A stretch of DNA of 53,516 nt from Candidatus Aminicenantota bacterium (GCA_027061995.1 JAMOUT010000029.1:1-53516), one strand, 5' to 3'. Positions 27,001 to 36,990 are shown, counted from the stretch's first letter. The notes: generated by a model from the sequence alone, not told the origin. Program-made: numbers and translations.

Positions 27001-27505
27001 TCCCCGTTTTGATGTTGAAAGCGAAGCTTTTATAAAAGATTACAGGGTTTTATTCAATATAGGGGGATACTATAACCATCTACTTCCTCAATTTACATCT
27101 TACCCTCCCCTTCCACCTCAGGAAGTTTTGACTTTAATAGCAATGGGAGAAAGCTACAAAAGAAGTTATTCTTCGGAAACCGCAACAATGCAAAGCTCGT
27201 CAGCGCTTTTTGCTTCTACAATCACCGATTTTTTAAAAAACAAAACACTTAAAAAACTTAAAATAGATATGGTCAGAATTTACCCTTTTATAAACAGCTC
27301 ATCTTCCGAACCATCACCGAGAATTTCGCTCGGTAAAAAAGTTTACAAAAAACTGTTTGTTATATATTCCATGGATTTAAGCAGTCAAAACAGATATATG
27401 CTTTTTGCGGAATACTCTTTGTCAAAGAAGATCTCTCTATTGGCATTTAGGGATGAAAACGGGTATCTTAACTTTGATATAAGATTCTTAGGCGGTAATG
27501 AATGA
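24096..27505 (+). CDS. tamB: TamB-like translocation/assembly module protein, frameshifted at a T9 run
   Basis: The gene should begin at ATG 24096 (MKKIFKYIGFF), but this frame meets a stop at 24141. The run of nine T at 24122-24130 separates it from an open frame that continues, without a stop, to 27505. One extra T, or a -1 slip, restores an anchor (residues about 7-25) and an AsmA-like N terminus, giving about 1136 residues. The rest is long and beta-rich. The end has the TamB (DUF490) signature: the ..INPRFDVESEA.. segment, YPPLPPQEVLTLIAMG, and a terminal beta domain. TamB spans the periplasm from the inner membrane and works with an Omp85 protein in moving lipids or proteins to the outer membrane. 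The Omp85 gene overlaps it by ATGA. A start at GTG 24473 would lose the anchor. Confidence 0.85.
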
Positions 27506-30198
27506 AAAAGATAATGATATTTTTATTTCTATTATTTATTAGCTTTTCACTTTTTGCAAATTTACCCTGGCAAAATTGTCTTAATAACAAAATTACAGAT
27601 GTTAAGATAGAAGGAAGTTACACAATACAGGAGGAATCCTTATTAAAACTTTTATCCGTAAAAAGAGGGGAAATATTCTCCATATTTAAGGTAGATAATG
27701 ATATTAAGAATCTATTAACTTTAAATAAGTTTAGAAACATTAAGGCTGATTTAACGAAAACCGAAAACGGTTGCTCTCTCATATACAGAATAATCCCTTA
27801 TGAATTCATAAATGAGATTCGTATTAAGGGCTTGAATAAAAATACTAATAAAGAGCTTTACAAAAACATAACAACAATATTGAAAAATAATCTTTTAAGA
27901 AAACCTTATAAAATCAATTTCGTAAAAGATACAATAAATAAAATAAGAAACATAATAATAGATTACGGATACCTCTACCCTTATTTAAAATATGAAAGCA
28001 AGATAAATGATAATAATGTTTGTTTAACTTTTTACATCCTTTTCCCGAAAAAATATTATATCGAGGATATAATAATCAATAATATAGATAAAACAACAAG
28101 ATATAATATCTTAGAACGACTTAAAATCGGTAAAAAAACACTCCCGAGCAAAAAAATCATAAACTCTTTATTAAACAGGTTAAGAAACCATCTGAGAACA
28201 CAAGGTTATTTTATGAATTCTGTATCCTACAAAATAAAACAAGCGGGAAACGGGAAACTGCATCTTATTATAAATGTGAATAAAGGGAAACAGGTTATAA
28301 TAAAAGTATTTGGTATAAAGATAAATCCCACTATCTTTTATTCATTATGGGAGAATGTTGTGTTTCCCCCTTGGGCGATTGAAGAGGGAAAAAACAAAAT
28401 AGTTCTCGAATTAAGAAAAAAAGGGTATATACTTCCTAAGATAAAAATCAAATCAACTGAAAAAGATAATAAATTATCTATTATTTATCAGGTTGACAGA
28501 GGAAAAAGATATAGATTGGGAAAAATCTCCTTTACGGGGAATAATAGTATATCTTCAGATTTTTTAAAAGAAAAAATCAGTGTATATCTGAAGGATTTCT
28601 ATTACTACGCCTATTTCGACGGCTCCATACTTAAAGATATTTTATATGAGCTTGAATACACATATTGGAAAAAAGGGTTTAAGAATGTAAATATTGTCAT
28701 AGAATTAAAAAGAGAGTTAAATAAAATCAATATTCTTTTTAAAATTAAAGAGGGAAAACAGAATATCATAAAAAAAGTAAAAATAACGGGAGCTTCATTT
28801 TTCAACCCTTACTATCTCAGAAAGATTGCCGACATAAAAGAGAATTTGCCCTATAATGATGAGATTCTATTAAAATGGGAAAACACGATCAAAATGCTCT
28901 ATTATTCAAAAGGGTTTGATGATATAAGAATCATTACTTTAATAAAACGGGATAATAATGATAATATAAATTTAACCATACAAATAAATGAGAATACAAG
29001 ATTCAGAATTAATGAGATTTTGTGGCTCGGAGATAAAAACATCTCTCAGGATTTTTTTTGGAGCAATATCCTGTTAAAAAAAGGGGAATATTTGGATAGA
29101 ATTAAATTAGTAAGAACAAGAAAAAATCTTGAAGGGCTCGGAGTTTTTAACAATATTCAGATTAAAGTTATAAACTCGGGAGATGAAAATAAGAAAAACA
29201 TAGTTATATTAACAGAACCCGCAAAAAAAAGTTATCTCAGTTACGGATTCGGATGGGGAGAAAGAGTGGGATTAAGAGGGATGTTTGAATATCAACTTCA
29301 TAATCTGTTCGGCAGAGCCAACTCATATTCTTTTGTTTTAAAATTGGGAAAGAATGAAAAAAGGACAATCTTCAGTTTTGATACCCCGTGGAAAACATCC
29401 ATAGGATTAAAAACATTTATAAGTTTATGGATGGAAGAGGAAGCATTAAGAAGCTATACTTATAATCGGATAGGTATTACAATTAATGCCGTAAAAAAAT
29501 ATAATGATAAGAATTATCTTACTTTTGATTTTAAAATAATAAACACTAAGATTCTCTCACTTGATGTTGCTGAATCAGAGATTGACAGGGAAAACGCCCC
29601 GTATTCAACTTCAAGTTTTTCCATATCTTATAATTTGGATAGAAGAGATGATCCTTTTAACCCCTCTTCCGGTTATCTTTTTTATTCAAGCACAACTCTT
29701 GCTTTTAATTTTCTCGGCACAGAAACACAATATTTTAAAATTCTCGGTAAATTTCAAAAATTATGGAGACTGAAAAACGACATAGTGATTTTAAATCATT
29801 CAAGATGGGGTTTTTCCTGGGGTAATGTTCCTATTGTTGACAGGTTTTTTGCAGGGGGGAGTTTTTCATTCAGGGGAATATCCATCGATGGTTTGGGGCC
29901 TCTTGATCCCATAACAAAATCCCCGATAGGCGGGAAAGCGGAACTATTAAATAATCTTGAGATTATTCTGCCCACCCCTTTTCCGATTGAGAACCTTAAA
30001 ATCGCATTTTTTTATGATAAAGGGAATGTTTTATCGGAAGTAAAAGATATATTTAAAAAGAGTTTTGATGATGCCGTAGGAGTGGGATTAAGGTATAAAA
30101 CCCCGATAGGTCCGTTTAGGATAGATCTTGGATGGAATCTCGAAAAATACGGAAGGAGGAAACCTTATGTATATTTTGCGATCGGTAATATTTTTTAG
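27502..30198 (+). CDS. Omp85 family outer-membrane assembly protein (BamA/TamA-type) with about seven POTRA domains
   Basis: The 898-residue product has a signal peptide (about 1-19) and a long chain of POTRA-like units; I count about seven by the repeated pattern of an opening strand (such as ITDVKIEGS, INEIRIKGL, LGKISFTGN, IKKVKITGA) and a following helix pair ending in GY or GF. A C-terminal beta-barrel of about 330 residues follows. Barrel signatures are DDPFNPSSGYLF, FAGGSFSFRG (the VRGF-type L6 loop) and the terminal aromatic F. It inserts or assists outer-membrane proteins. Pairing with TamB suggests a TamA role, but TamA has three POTRAs and BamA five, so it could be the cell's BamA. 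Confidence 0.9.
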   Translation: MKKIMIFLFLLFISFSLFANLPWQNCLNNKITDVKIEGSYTIQEESLLKLLSVKRGEIFSIFKVDNDIKNLLTLNKFRNIKADLTKTENGCSLIYRIIPYEFINEIRIKGLNKNTNKELYKNITTILKNNLLRKPYKINFVKDTINKIRNIIIDYGYLYPYLKYESKINDNNVCLTFYILFPKKYYIEDIIINNIDKTTRYNILERLKIGKKTLPSKKIINSLLNRLRNHLRTQGYFMNSVSYKIKQAGNGKLHLIINVNKGKQVIIKVFGIKINPTIFYSLWENVVFPPWAIEEGKNKIVLELRKKGYILPKIKIKSTEKDNKLSIIYQVDRGKRYRLGKISFTGNNSISSDFLKEKISVYLKDFYYYAYFDGSILKDILYELEYTYWKKGFKNVNIVIELKRELNKINILFKIKEGKQNIIKKVKITGASFFNPYYLRKIADIKENLPYNDEILLKWENTIKMLYYSKGFDDIRIITLIKRDNNDNINLTIQINENTRFRINEILWLGDKNISQDFFWSNILLKKGEYLDRIKLVRTRKNLEGLGVFNNIQIKVINSGDENKKNIVILTEPAKKSYLSYGFGWGERVGLRGMFEYQLHNLFGRANSYSFVLKLGKNEKRTIFSFDTPWKTSIGLKTFISLWMEEEALRSYTYNRIGITINAVKKYNDKNYLTFDFKIINTKILSLDVAESEIDRENAPYSTSSFSISYNLDRRDDPFNPSSGYLFYSSTTLAFNFLGTETQYFKILGKFQKLWRLKNDIVILNHSRWGFSWGNVPIVDRFFAGGSFSFRGISIDGLGPLDPITKSPIGGKAELLNNLEIILPTPFPIENLKIAFFYDKGNVLSEVKDIFKKSFDDAVGVGLRYKTPIGPFRIDLGWNLEKYGRRKPYVYFAIGNIF

Positions 30199-30778
30199 TT
30201 TTCTGATACAATCTCTCGCATTTTCTTTGACTATCAATCAAGCTGTCGTAAAAATAGGGAACGAATATATAACTGATTTTGATATTTGTATCGCAAAAAA
30301 TTTCTATTATTATAAACTATCTCTTAATGATAATGAAATTATTGACAGATTAATTTTAATCAAAGCTGTCCTAAATGATCAGAAAAACAGTAATATTAGT
30401 GTTTCAGAAGATACGATAACCGATTATCAGGAATCTTTGATAAAAGATTACGGAGGATTAAAAAATCTTGAAAAAAGTCTTAGCTCATACAGTCTCAATT
30501 TTAAACAGTTAAGAAATTATCTTAAAACATATATTCTCTATAAGATGATTAAGCAAAATATATTATTAAAAAAGGTTATAGTAAAATTCTCCGAAATCCA
30601 GGATTATTATAAAAATACCTACTTAAAGAATCAAAAAAAATACAATCTTCCGATAAAACCTATTTCTGAGATTGCCCCGTTAATAGAGAGTAGATTAAGG
30701 TCTGAAAAAGCATCAAAATTTGAGACTGTCTGGAAAAAAGAGATTCTTTCCCATTATAAGATAGAATATTTAAAATAA
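30167..30778 (+). CDS. SurA-like periplasmic protein without a PPIase domain
   Basis: The product has a signal peptide (MYILRSVIFFSFLIQSLAFS) and a helical domain resembling the SurA/PrsA N-terminal chaperone region: a strand like INQAVVKIGNEYITDFD, followed by helices and Glu/Lys-rich repeats. The end has the PLIESRLRSEKASKFE helix that closes such domains. No parvulin PPIase domain is present in its 203 residues. The frame is open upstream to 30128, but GGAGG stands seven bases before ATG 30167. It overlaps the Omp85 gene by 32 bases, as expected for a partner in outer-membrane protein delivery. Confidence 0.68.
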   Translation: MYILRSVIFFSFLIQSLAFSLTINQAVVKIGNEYITDFDICIAKNFYYYKLSLNDNEIIDRLILIKAVLNDQKNSNISVSEDTITDYQESLIKDYGGLKNLEKSLSSYSLNFKQLRNYLKTYILYKMIKQNILLKKVIVKFSEIQDYYKNTYLKNQKKYNLPIKPISEIAPLIESRLRSEKASKFETVWKKEILSHYKIEYLK

Positions 30779-30785
30779 TTTATTA

Positions 30786-33700
30786 ATGACGGATAATCCA
30801 TTAAAATTTTTACACTCGGATAATGATTATATTAAATTAATCAAGAATATTAAAGAGTTTAAACCTATAAAAATATTTACTCCCCCTTTGTCCGGAATAA
30901 CTCATCTTATTTCAAATATTGCCGGAGATACGGATAAAAACATATTATATATAACCGATAATCCTCTTGATATCATAAAACAATTAATGGAAGATTATAT
31001 TATGATTTATGCAAACAAGCATAAAACAAGTTCACTTCCCCCTCTTTATAATTCCCCTTACAGTAAAGTCTTCCCCCCTCTTTTCAAAGAAAAAGAGAGA
31101 ATGACAACTTATAAACTTTTTCTCTCTCAAAATAAAAAGATTATTATTGTAAACCCTCTTTCTCTGCTTTTCCCCATACCTTCATCCGAAACTTTAAACA
31201 AATATTTCTTACTTATACGAAAAGGGATGGAGATAGACCGAAGTGTTTTTATAAATAAATTAAAAATTTTCGGATATAAAGAAACCGATATAGTAAATTA
31301 TGAAGGGGAATTTTCAATCAGAGGCCATATAATGGATATTTTCCCTATCAATAAATCTCACCCCGTTAGGATTGATTTTGAAGATGATGAAGTTTTCAAT
31401 ATAAAACAGTTTGATACTTCAACCCAAATATCAAAAGATAAAATCTCGGAATTATCAATTTACTCCATTAATGAATTTTTGGACAATAATGAGAGAGAAT
31501 TATTAAAACCAATGATAAAAGAGAGGTGGGATAAATTTCACCTCAGAGAAAAATTCAAAACATTAAATTCATACTGGGAGGATAATCTCTATTATCCGAA
31601 AGAGGAGTTGCTAAGAATATTAATCAGGGAAAATCCGCAATCCCGTTTTTTTACTGATTATCTGATAATCAGTGATTTTCAGGATTTAAGGGGTGATTTT
31701 TCGGAAATAAAGAATCGATGGGAAAATCTCTATGAGATACATAAAGAGCTTGATTTGACAATAGATTATGAATTGTTTTTTAATGATGAATTTATCAATA
31801 AGTTAAACAATCCCGATATATTATTTACTACACTATCATCCCTTGATACTCTTAATTTTAATTACAGAGAGATGGATAAAAAATCATTTGATTTTGAGAA
31901 ACATATCAAAGAGTCTAACAATGAAAATAATCTTATATTCGTTAAAGAGAAAAATAAAAAAGAGGCTATAATAAAAAAAATTGATGAGCGTTTTTTAAAA
32001 AATATAAGATTTATCCCTTTTAAAATAAAAACAGGTTTTAAATATAAAGAGAAAAATATAAGTTTTATCCCCATAGGATATATATTTCCCGAAAGAGATA
32101 CAGAAAAAACCGAAAGCGGGAATTATAATGTATTTGTCTCTCAGTTTCAGGATTTAAAAGAGGGAGATATAGTTGTTCATGCTAATTATGGAATAGCCGA
32201 GTATAAAGGGATAAAAAAAGAGAAGATAAACGGGATTTATAATGATTTTCTCGTATTAGAATATGCTGACGGAGACAAAGTTTATGTTTCAATAGATGGT
32301 TTTTCATTAATATACAGGTATTCGGGAACAGAAGATTATAAACCTCCTCTTGATAAACTCGGCTCAAAAAGTTGGTTCAAAACAAAAGAAAAAGTCAAAA
32401 AAGGGATTTTTAAAATTGCGGGTGATCTTCTGAAATTGTATGCAAAAAGGAAAACATATCAAGGGATTCCCCTTATCCCTCATAAGGAACTTGAAGATGA
32501 ATTTATCTCTCTTTTTGAGTTTGAATCAACAAAAGATCAGACTCGTTCATGGATTGAGATTTCCGAAGATATGAAATCAGATAAACCGATGGATAGATTA
32601 TTATGCGGAGATGTTGGATTCGGGAAAACGGAGATAGCCATGAGAGCTGTTTTCAGAGCAGTTTCAAACAATAAACAGGTTGCCGTTTTATGCCCTACAA
32701 CAATACTTGCAAACCAACATTACAGGACTTTTGAAAAAAGATTTGAAAATTATAATTTTGAAATCGCCCTTTTAAGCAGGATGGTCTCCTCTTCCGAAAA
32801 GAAAAAAGTTATTGAAAAAACAGCAAAAGGGGAGATAGATATTTTAATAGGAACACATTCGATTCTTTCCGATAGTTTAAAATTCAATGATCTTGCTCTC
32901 CTTGTAATAGACGAAGAACAAAGATTCGGAGTCAAACATAAAAATAAAATATTAAAATTAAAAGAGAAGATAGCTGTTTTAACAATGACTGCAACCCCTA
33001 TTCCACGAACTTTAAATATGGCTATCTCCGGTGTTAAGAATCTTAGCATAATAGAAACTCCACCTCCGGGAAGAATGGCTATAGCAACTTATATAGAAGA
33101 GATAAACCCCGATATAATAAAAGAAGCGGTTCATACAGAATTAAAAAGAAACGGACAGGTGTTTATAGTTTATAATAATATTGAGAAAATATTAAGTTTT
33201 AAAGAGTTCGTCAGTAAAATAACCCCTAATGCGAGAATAGAATACATTCACTCGAAAATGAGTTCCGCTCTTATTGAAAAAACAATGTTAAGATTTATTC
33301 GTCAGGATTTTGATGTTTTAATCTCAACAACAATCATAGAAAACGGGATAGATATCCCTAATGTTAATACTCTTATAGTTATGGAAGCTGAAAAATTCGG
33401 ATTATCCCAACTTTATCAATTGAGGGGACGGGTGGGAAGAGGCTATAGAAAAGCTTACGCCTATTTTCTCATAAACAGTCACAGATTATTAACGGATAAG
33501 GCTAAAAAAAGGTTAAAAGCTCTTAAAGAGTTTCAGGAGCTTGGTTCCGGATTCAGACTTGCCGCGATGGATCTTGAAATAAGAGGCGCAGGTAATCTTC
33601 TCGGTAAAGAGCAACACGGGCATCTGAAATCGGTTGGTTTTGAATATTACCTATGGCTTTTAAACAGAGCTATCAAAAAACTGAAAGGGGAAACAAATGA

Positions 33701-34154
33701 TGGAGATGATTTCCATCCTGAGGTTGATCTTCCTTATCCTTATTCAATCCCCGATGAATATATTCCTCAATCTTCCCAAAGACTAAATTTATACAAAAGA
33801 TTCTCATTAATTAAAGAAGACTCAGAGTTAAATAAGATAGTGGATGAAATTGTTGATAGATTCGGGAATCCTCCGATAGAGATTTATAATCTTGCTTTTA
33901 TGGTTAAAATAAGAATACGGGCGAAAAAGTTAAAGATAGATAAAATCTTTTATAATTTTAAAAAGGGGAACATTCAAATCAGATTTTCCCCTTTAACCCC
34001 TTTATCAGAGGAGCAAATAATTAAGATTATAAGAAAACACAAAGGTAATATCGGATTAAAAGAATTAATTGAATTTGATATTGAAAAACCGGAGCTTAAA
34101 TCAAAATTATCTGAAATAATGGAAGATTTTCTTTCTATAACGGCTAATCATTGA
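30786..34154 (+). CDS. mfd: Transcription-repair coupling factor Mfd
   Basis: Mfd removes stalled RNA polymerase and recruits UvrA to the lesion. The order of domains is normal for the 1122 residues. There is a UvrB-like N-terminal region (about 1-330). The RNA-polymerase-interacting domain contains LKEGDIVVHANYGIAEYKGI. The RecG-like translocase has Walker A GDVGFGKTE and DEEQ in VIDEEQRFGVKHK, then RGRVGRG. The TRCF C-terminal domain contains YIPQSSQRLNLYKR. It lies seven bases after the SurA-like gene without a clear ribosome binding site. It ends the run that begins with hslV. Confidence 0.97.
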   Translation: MTDNPLKFLHSDNDYIKLIKNIKEFKPIKIFTPPLSGITHLISNIAGDTDKNILYITDNPLDIIKQLMEDYIMIYANKHKTSSLPPLYNSPYSKVFPPLFKEKERMTTYKLFLSQNKKIIIVNPLSLLFPIPSSETLNKYFLLIRKGMEIDRSVFINKLKIFGYKETDIVNYEGEFSIRGHIMDIFPINKSHPVRIDFEDDEVFNIKQFDTSTQISKDKISELSIYSINEFLDNNERELLKPMIKERWDKFHLREKFKTLNSYWEDNLYYPKEELLRILIRENPQSRFFTDYLIISDFQDLRGDFSEIKNRWENLYEIHKELDLTIDYELFFNDEFINKLNNPDILFTTLSSLDTLNFNYREMDKKSFDFEKHIKESNNENNLIFVKEKNKKEAIIKKIDERFLKNIRFIPFKIKTGFKYKEKNISFIPIGYIFPERDTEKTESGNYNVFVSQFQDLKEGDIVVHANYGIAEYKGIKKEKINGIYNDFLVLEYADGDKVYVSIDGFSLIYRYSGTEDYKPPLDKLGSKSWFKTKEKVKKGIFKIAGDLLKLYAKRKTYQGIPLIPHKELEDEFISLFEFESTKDQTRSWIEISEDMKSDKPMDRLLCGDVGFGKTEIAMRAVFRAVSNNKQVAVLCPTTILANQHYRTFEKRFENYNFEIALLSRMVSSSEKKKVIEKTAKGEIDILIGTHSILSDSLKFNDLALLVIDEEQRFGVKHKNKILKLKEKIAVLTMTATPIPRTLNMAISGVKNLSIIETPPPGRMAIATYIEEINPDIIKEAVHTELKRNGQVFIVYNNIEKILSFKEFVSKITPNARIEYIHSKMSSALIEKTMLRFIRQDFDVLISTTIIENGIDIPNVNTLIVMEAEKFGLSQLYQLRGRVGRGYRKAYAYFLINSHRLLTDKAKKRLKALKEFQELGSGFRLAAMDLEIRGAGNLLGKEQHGHLKSVGFEYYLWLLNRAIKKLKGETNDGDDFHPEVDLPYPYSIPDEYIPQSSQRLNLYKRFSLIKEDSELNKIVDEIVDRFGNPPIEIYNLAFMVKIRIRAKKLKIDKIFYNFKKGNIQIRFSPLTPLSEEQIIKIIRKHKGNIGLKELIEFDIEKPELKSKLSEIMEDFLSITANH

Positions 34155-34297
34155 CAAACAGAGGATGAGAAAAGATTGCATTTATTGTTTTTATAACTTT
34201 TTTTATCGGGAAATTTCGCAATAGAGATGTAAATCCCTACAACCATCAAGACTATCATCAAACTTGTAATATTTTTTTTACCCATTCTTTTTAACAT
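34148..34297 (-). CDS. Small single-span membrane protein (49 residues)
   Basis: On the minus strand, AAGGAGGAAAAG stands directly before an ATG at 34297 that opens a 49-codon frame ending in TGA at 34148. The product has a basic start (MLKRMGKKN), one hydrophobic segment (about residues 11-27), then a polar tail with two Cys. It overlaps the end of mfd by seven bases in the opposite direction. A weak promoter-like TTGTTA...TAAATT lies upstream. I do not recognise the protein. The strong ribosome binding site is the main support. Confidence 0.5.
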   Translation of the reverse strand: MLKRMGKKNITSLMIVLMVVGIYISIAKFPDKKSYKNNKCNLFSSSVCQ

Positions 34298-34420
34298 CTT
34301 TTCCTCCTTAAATAATAATTTAATTTTTTAAACTTTTTAACAAAATTTAAAAAACCAAAACATTTAACGAGCGGAAAACTTTTAAAACCCTTATCCGTTT
34401 TTTGGGGGATTAACTTTTTC

Positions 34421-34449
34421 TTGAACATTTTCACTATTTCTATTACAAT
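34421..34449 (+). promoter_or_regulatory. Promoter of hisC-lpd
   Basis: TTGAAC (34421-34426), 17 bases, TACAAT (34444-34449), then AGGAGG and the hisC ATG. Confidence 0.65.
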
Positions 34450-34477
34450 AATACCACTAATTTCCATAGGAGGATAA

Positions 34478-35590
34478 ATGAATATCAAATTCAATAATCA
34501 TATTTATAAGATTAATCCGTATGTTCCGGGGAAACCGGAGGAGGTTTTAAAACGGGAGCTCGGCGTGGATAATATAATAAAGATGGCTTCAAATGAAAAT
34601 CCGCTCGGGACTTCTCCGAAAGCATTGGAAGCCATGAAAAAAGAGATTACCAAATCATATTTTTATCCCGATGATACATATTATAGATTAAAACAAAAAT
34701 TAGCGGAAAAACACAAAGTTACAACTGATAATATTATTCTCGGGAGCGGCTCCGTCGAACTTATAAAAATGATAGCAAGTGCTGTTATAACAGGAGGAGA
34801 TTATGCTCTGATTTCAAAAAACTCTTTTCTAATGTATCAGAAAGTTATTCAGGAATTTGCAGGAGAAGAATATATAGTATGGATAGATACAACGGATGAT
34901 TATGCTTATGACATAAACGGATTTTCAAAAGCTTTAAAAGAAAATGATAAGATTAAAATAATTTTTATGGCAAACCCCAATAATCCCACGGGAACATATA
35001 TGAATGAAGAAGAGCTTTATAAATTCATAAAAGATGTTCCGGATAATATTCTTATTGTTCTTGATGAGGCTTATGTGGAATATGTTGAAGCTGATGATTT
35101 CTCAAGCGGAGAAAAATGGCTTAAAGAATTCCCTAACCTTATTCTTCTCAGGACAATGTCAAAAGTTTACGGATTAGCGGGTTTAAGAATAGGTTATGGA
35201 GTCGGGGATAAAAAACTTATTAGCGGATTAATGAAAGTCAGACTTCCTTTTAATGTATCAAGGCTTGCCGCAGTTGCAGCGGAAGCTGCTCTTGATGATG
35301 ATAAATTTTTACAACTTTCCTTTGATACAAATAAGAAAGGGAAAAAATATCTGATGAAGGAGCTTTCGGAATTAGGGTTCAGAGTTATCCCGTCACAAAC
35401 AAATTTTTTAATGTTTATACCGGATATAGAACCGATTAAATTGGTCAAAGGGCTTGAAAAAGCGGGAATCATTATTCGCCCTCTTGCGGCTTTCGGAATA
35501 AAAGAAGCTGTAAGAGTTACAATAGGAACTATGGAGCAAAACAAAATCTTCATCGAAAACCTTAAAGAGATTATGAAAGAATTCAAATAG
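34478..35590 (+). CDS. hisC: Histidinol-phosphate aminotransferase family enzyme
   Basis: This is a PLP-dependent class I/II aminotransferase of 370 residues. Signatures are INPYVPGKP near the start, KMASNENPLGTSPKALEAM, ANPNNPTGTY, VLDEAYVEYVE with the PLP Asp, TMSKVYGLAGLRIGYG with the Schiff-base Lys, and the C-terminal RPLAAFGIKEAVRVTIGT with the substrate Arg. HisC makes histidinol phosphate from imidazole acetol phosphate. Since no other his gene is nearby, an aromatic or broad-specificity aminotransferase role is also possible. AGGAGG precedes the ATG. lpd follows after ten bases. Confidence 0.9.
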   Translation: MNIKFNNHIYKINPYVPGKPEEVLKRELGVDNIIKMASNENPLGTSPKALEAMKKEITKSYFYPDDTYYRLKQKLAEKHKVTTDNIILGSGSVELIKMIASAVITGGDYALISKNSFLMYQKVIQEFAGEEYIVWIDTTDDYAYDINGFSKALKENDKIKIIFMANPNNPTGTYMNEEELYKFIKDVPDNILIVLDEAYVEYVEADDFSSGEKWLKEFPNLILLRTMSKVYGLAGLRIGYGVGDKKLISGLMKVRLPFNVSRLAAVAAEAALDDDKFLQLSFDTNKKGKKYLMKELSELGFRVIPSQTNFLMFIPDIEPIKLVKGLEKAGIIIRPLAAFGIKEAVRVTIGTMEQNKIFIENLKEIMKEFK

Positions 35591-35600
35591 AGAGGTAAAT

Positions 35601-36974
35601 ATGTATGATTTAATAGCTATCGGAGGCGGTCTGGGAGGTTACGGAGCAGCCATAAGAGCAGCTCAAAAGGGGAAAAAGGTTTTGCTTGTTGAAAAAGATA
35701 AAATCGGGGGAACTTGTCTGAACCTCGGATGTATTCCGACAAAAGCACTTCTTTATTCAAGTTTTCTCTATGAGAAAACAAAAGAATATAAAAAATACGG
35801 GATATCGGTTGAAAATGTTGGATATAATTGGGAAGATATTTTAAAGTTTAAGGATGAAATTATTTATAAACTTGTTAAAGGGGTTGAATTTCTATTAAAG
35901 AAAAACAAAATAACCATAATAAAAGGGGAAGCAAAATTCATGGGAGAAAAAAAGATTTCCGTTAACGGGGAAAATTATGAATCCGATTATTTTCTCATAG
36001 CAACAGGCTCAAAACCGGCTATCCCCCCCTTTCTTAAAGATAATACGGAATCGAATATCTTTTTCTCGGATAAACTGTTTTCTCTTGAAAAATTGCCCGA
36101 AAGTATCGCAATAGTGGGAGCCGGAGTTATCGGTGTTGAAGCAGCCACCATATTCTCAAGGCTCGGAAAAAAAGTCTATCTCATAGAGATTATGAATCAG
36201 ATAATACCCGGAGCGGACAAGGAGAGTGTGGGCTATCTGAGAAAAATACTAAAAAAGAAAGGGGTTGAGATTCTGACATCATCGTTTGTAAAAGAGATAA
36301 AAAAGGAGGGAAAACTCCTTAAAACCACAGTTGAAAAAGGGGAAGAGATAAAAGAATTAGCAACCGAGTCCATTTTGATTTCCACAGGCAGAACAGGAAA
36401 TTCAGATAACCTTAATCTTGAATCAATCGGAATTAAAACAGATAAAAAAGGTTTTGTTAAAACAACCGAGGATTTCAAATTGAAAGATTGGCTGTATGCT
36501 GTGGGAGATATAAGAGGGGGAAAACTTCTTGCTCATAAAGCTTTACACGAAGGGATAATGGCTGTTGAAAATATGTTTGAAAATAAAAATTTTTCCACAG
36601 ATGAAAATTTGATTCCGGGTGTGGTATATACCGAGCCTGAATATGCTTCCGTAGGTTTAACGGAAGAGCGGGCAAGAGAGAGATGGAGAAATATCAGAAT
36701 AGGTAAATTTCCCCTTGCAGCTAATGGAAGAGCACTTATACAAGGGGAATCTGAAGGATTCGTAAAAATGATTTTCGGGGAAAACAAACTCGTGGGAGCT
36801 CACATTATCTCACCTGCGGCGGGAGAGATGATAACAGCACTTGAATATGCCATAAAGAATGAAGCTGAATACAAAGATATGGAAAATATTATATTCCCCC
36901 ACCCCACTGTTTCCGAAACAATCGGAGAATCCATAATGAATGCTTTTAATGAAGCCATTCATATAATAAATTAA
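35601..36974 (+). CDS. lpd: Dihydrolipoyl dehydrogenase
   Basis: This flavoprotein reoxidises dihydrolipoamide in 2-oxoacid dehydrogenase or glycine cleavage complexes. Signatures are the FAD loop GGGLGGYGAA (8-17), the redox disulfide C39/C44 in GGTCLNLGCIPTKA, the NAD loop VGAGVIGVE, and VGDIRGG. The catalytic His-Glu pair is H434 and E439 in FPHPTVSETIGES. Length 457 is normal. Together with lipA and glyA elsewhere in the window, a role in glycine cleavage or pyruvate dehydrogenase is plausible; the other subunits are not here. Confidence 0.95.
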   Translation: MYDLIAIGGGLGGYGAAIRAAQKGKKVLLVEKDKIGGTCLNLGCIPTKALLYSSFLYEKTKEYKKYGISVENVGYNWEDILKFKDEIIYKLVKGVEFLLKKNKITIIKGEAKFMGEKKISVNGENYESDYFLIATGSKPAIPPFLKDNTESNIFFSDKLFSLEKLPESIAIVGAGVIGVEAATIFSRLGKKVYLIEIMNQIIPGADKESVGYLRKILKKKGVEILTSSFVKEIKKEGKLLKTTVEKGEEIKELATESILISTGRTGNSDNLNLESIGIKTDKKGFVKTTEDFKLKDWLYAVGDIRGGKLLAHKALHEGIMAVENMFENKNFSTDENLIPGVVYTEPEYASVGLTEERARERWRNIRIGKFPLAANGRALIQGESEGFVKMIFGENKLVGAHIISPAAGEMITALEYAIKNEAEYKDMENIIFPHPTVSETIGESIMNAFNEAIHIIN

Positions 36975-36990
36975 AAGCATAAAGCAAAGA

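Noticed and set aside
34291-34494. 67-codon minus-strand frame overlapping the hisC start
   Set aside because: It has no ribosome binding site and covers the hisC promoter and leader; the 49-residue frame in another phase has the real AAGGAGG.
35194-35586. 130-codon minus-strand frame inside hisC
   Set aside because: It is a shadow of the hisC codons; hisC has all catalytic motifs and its own ribosome binding site.
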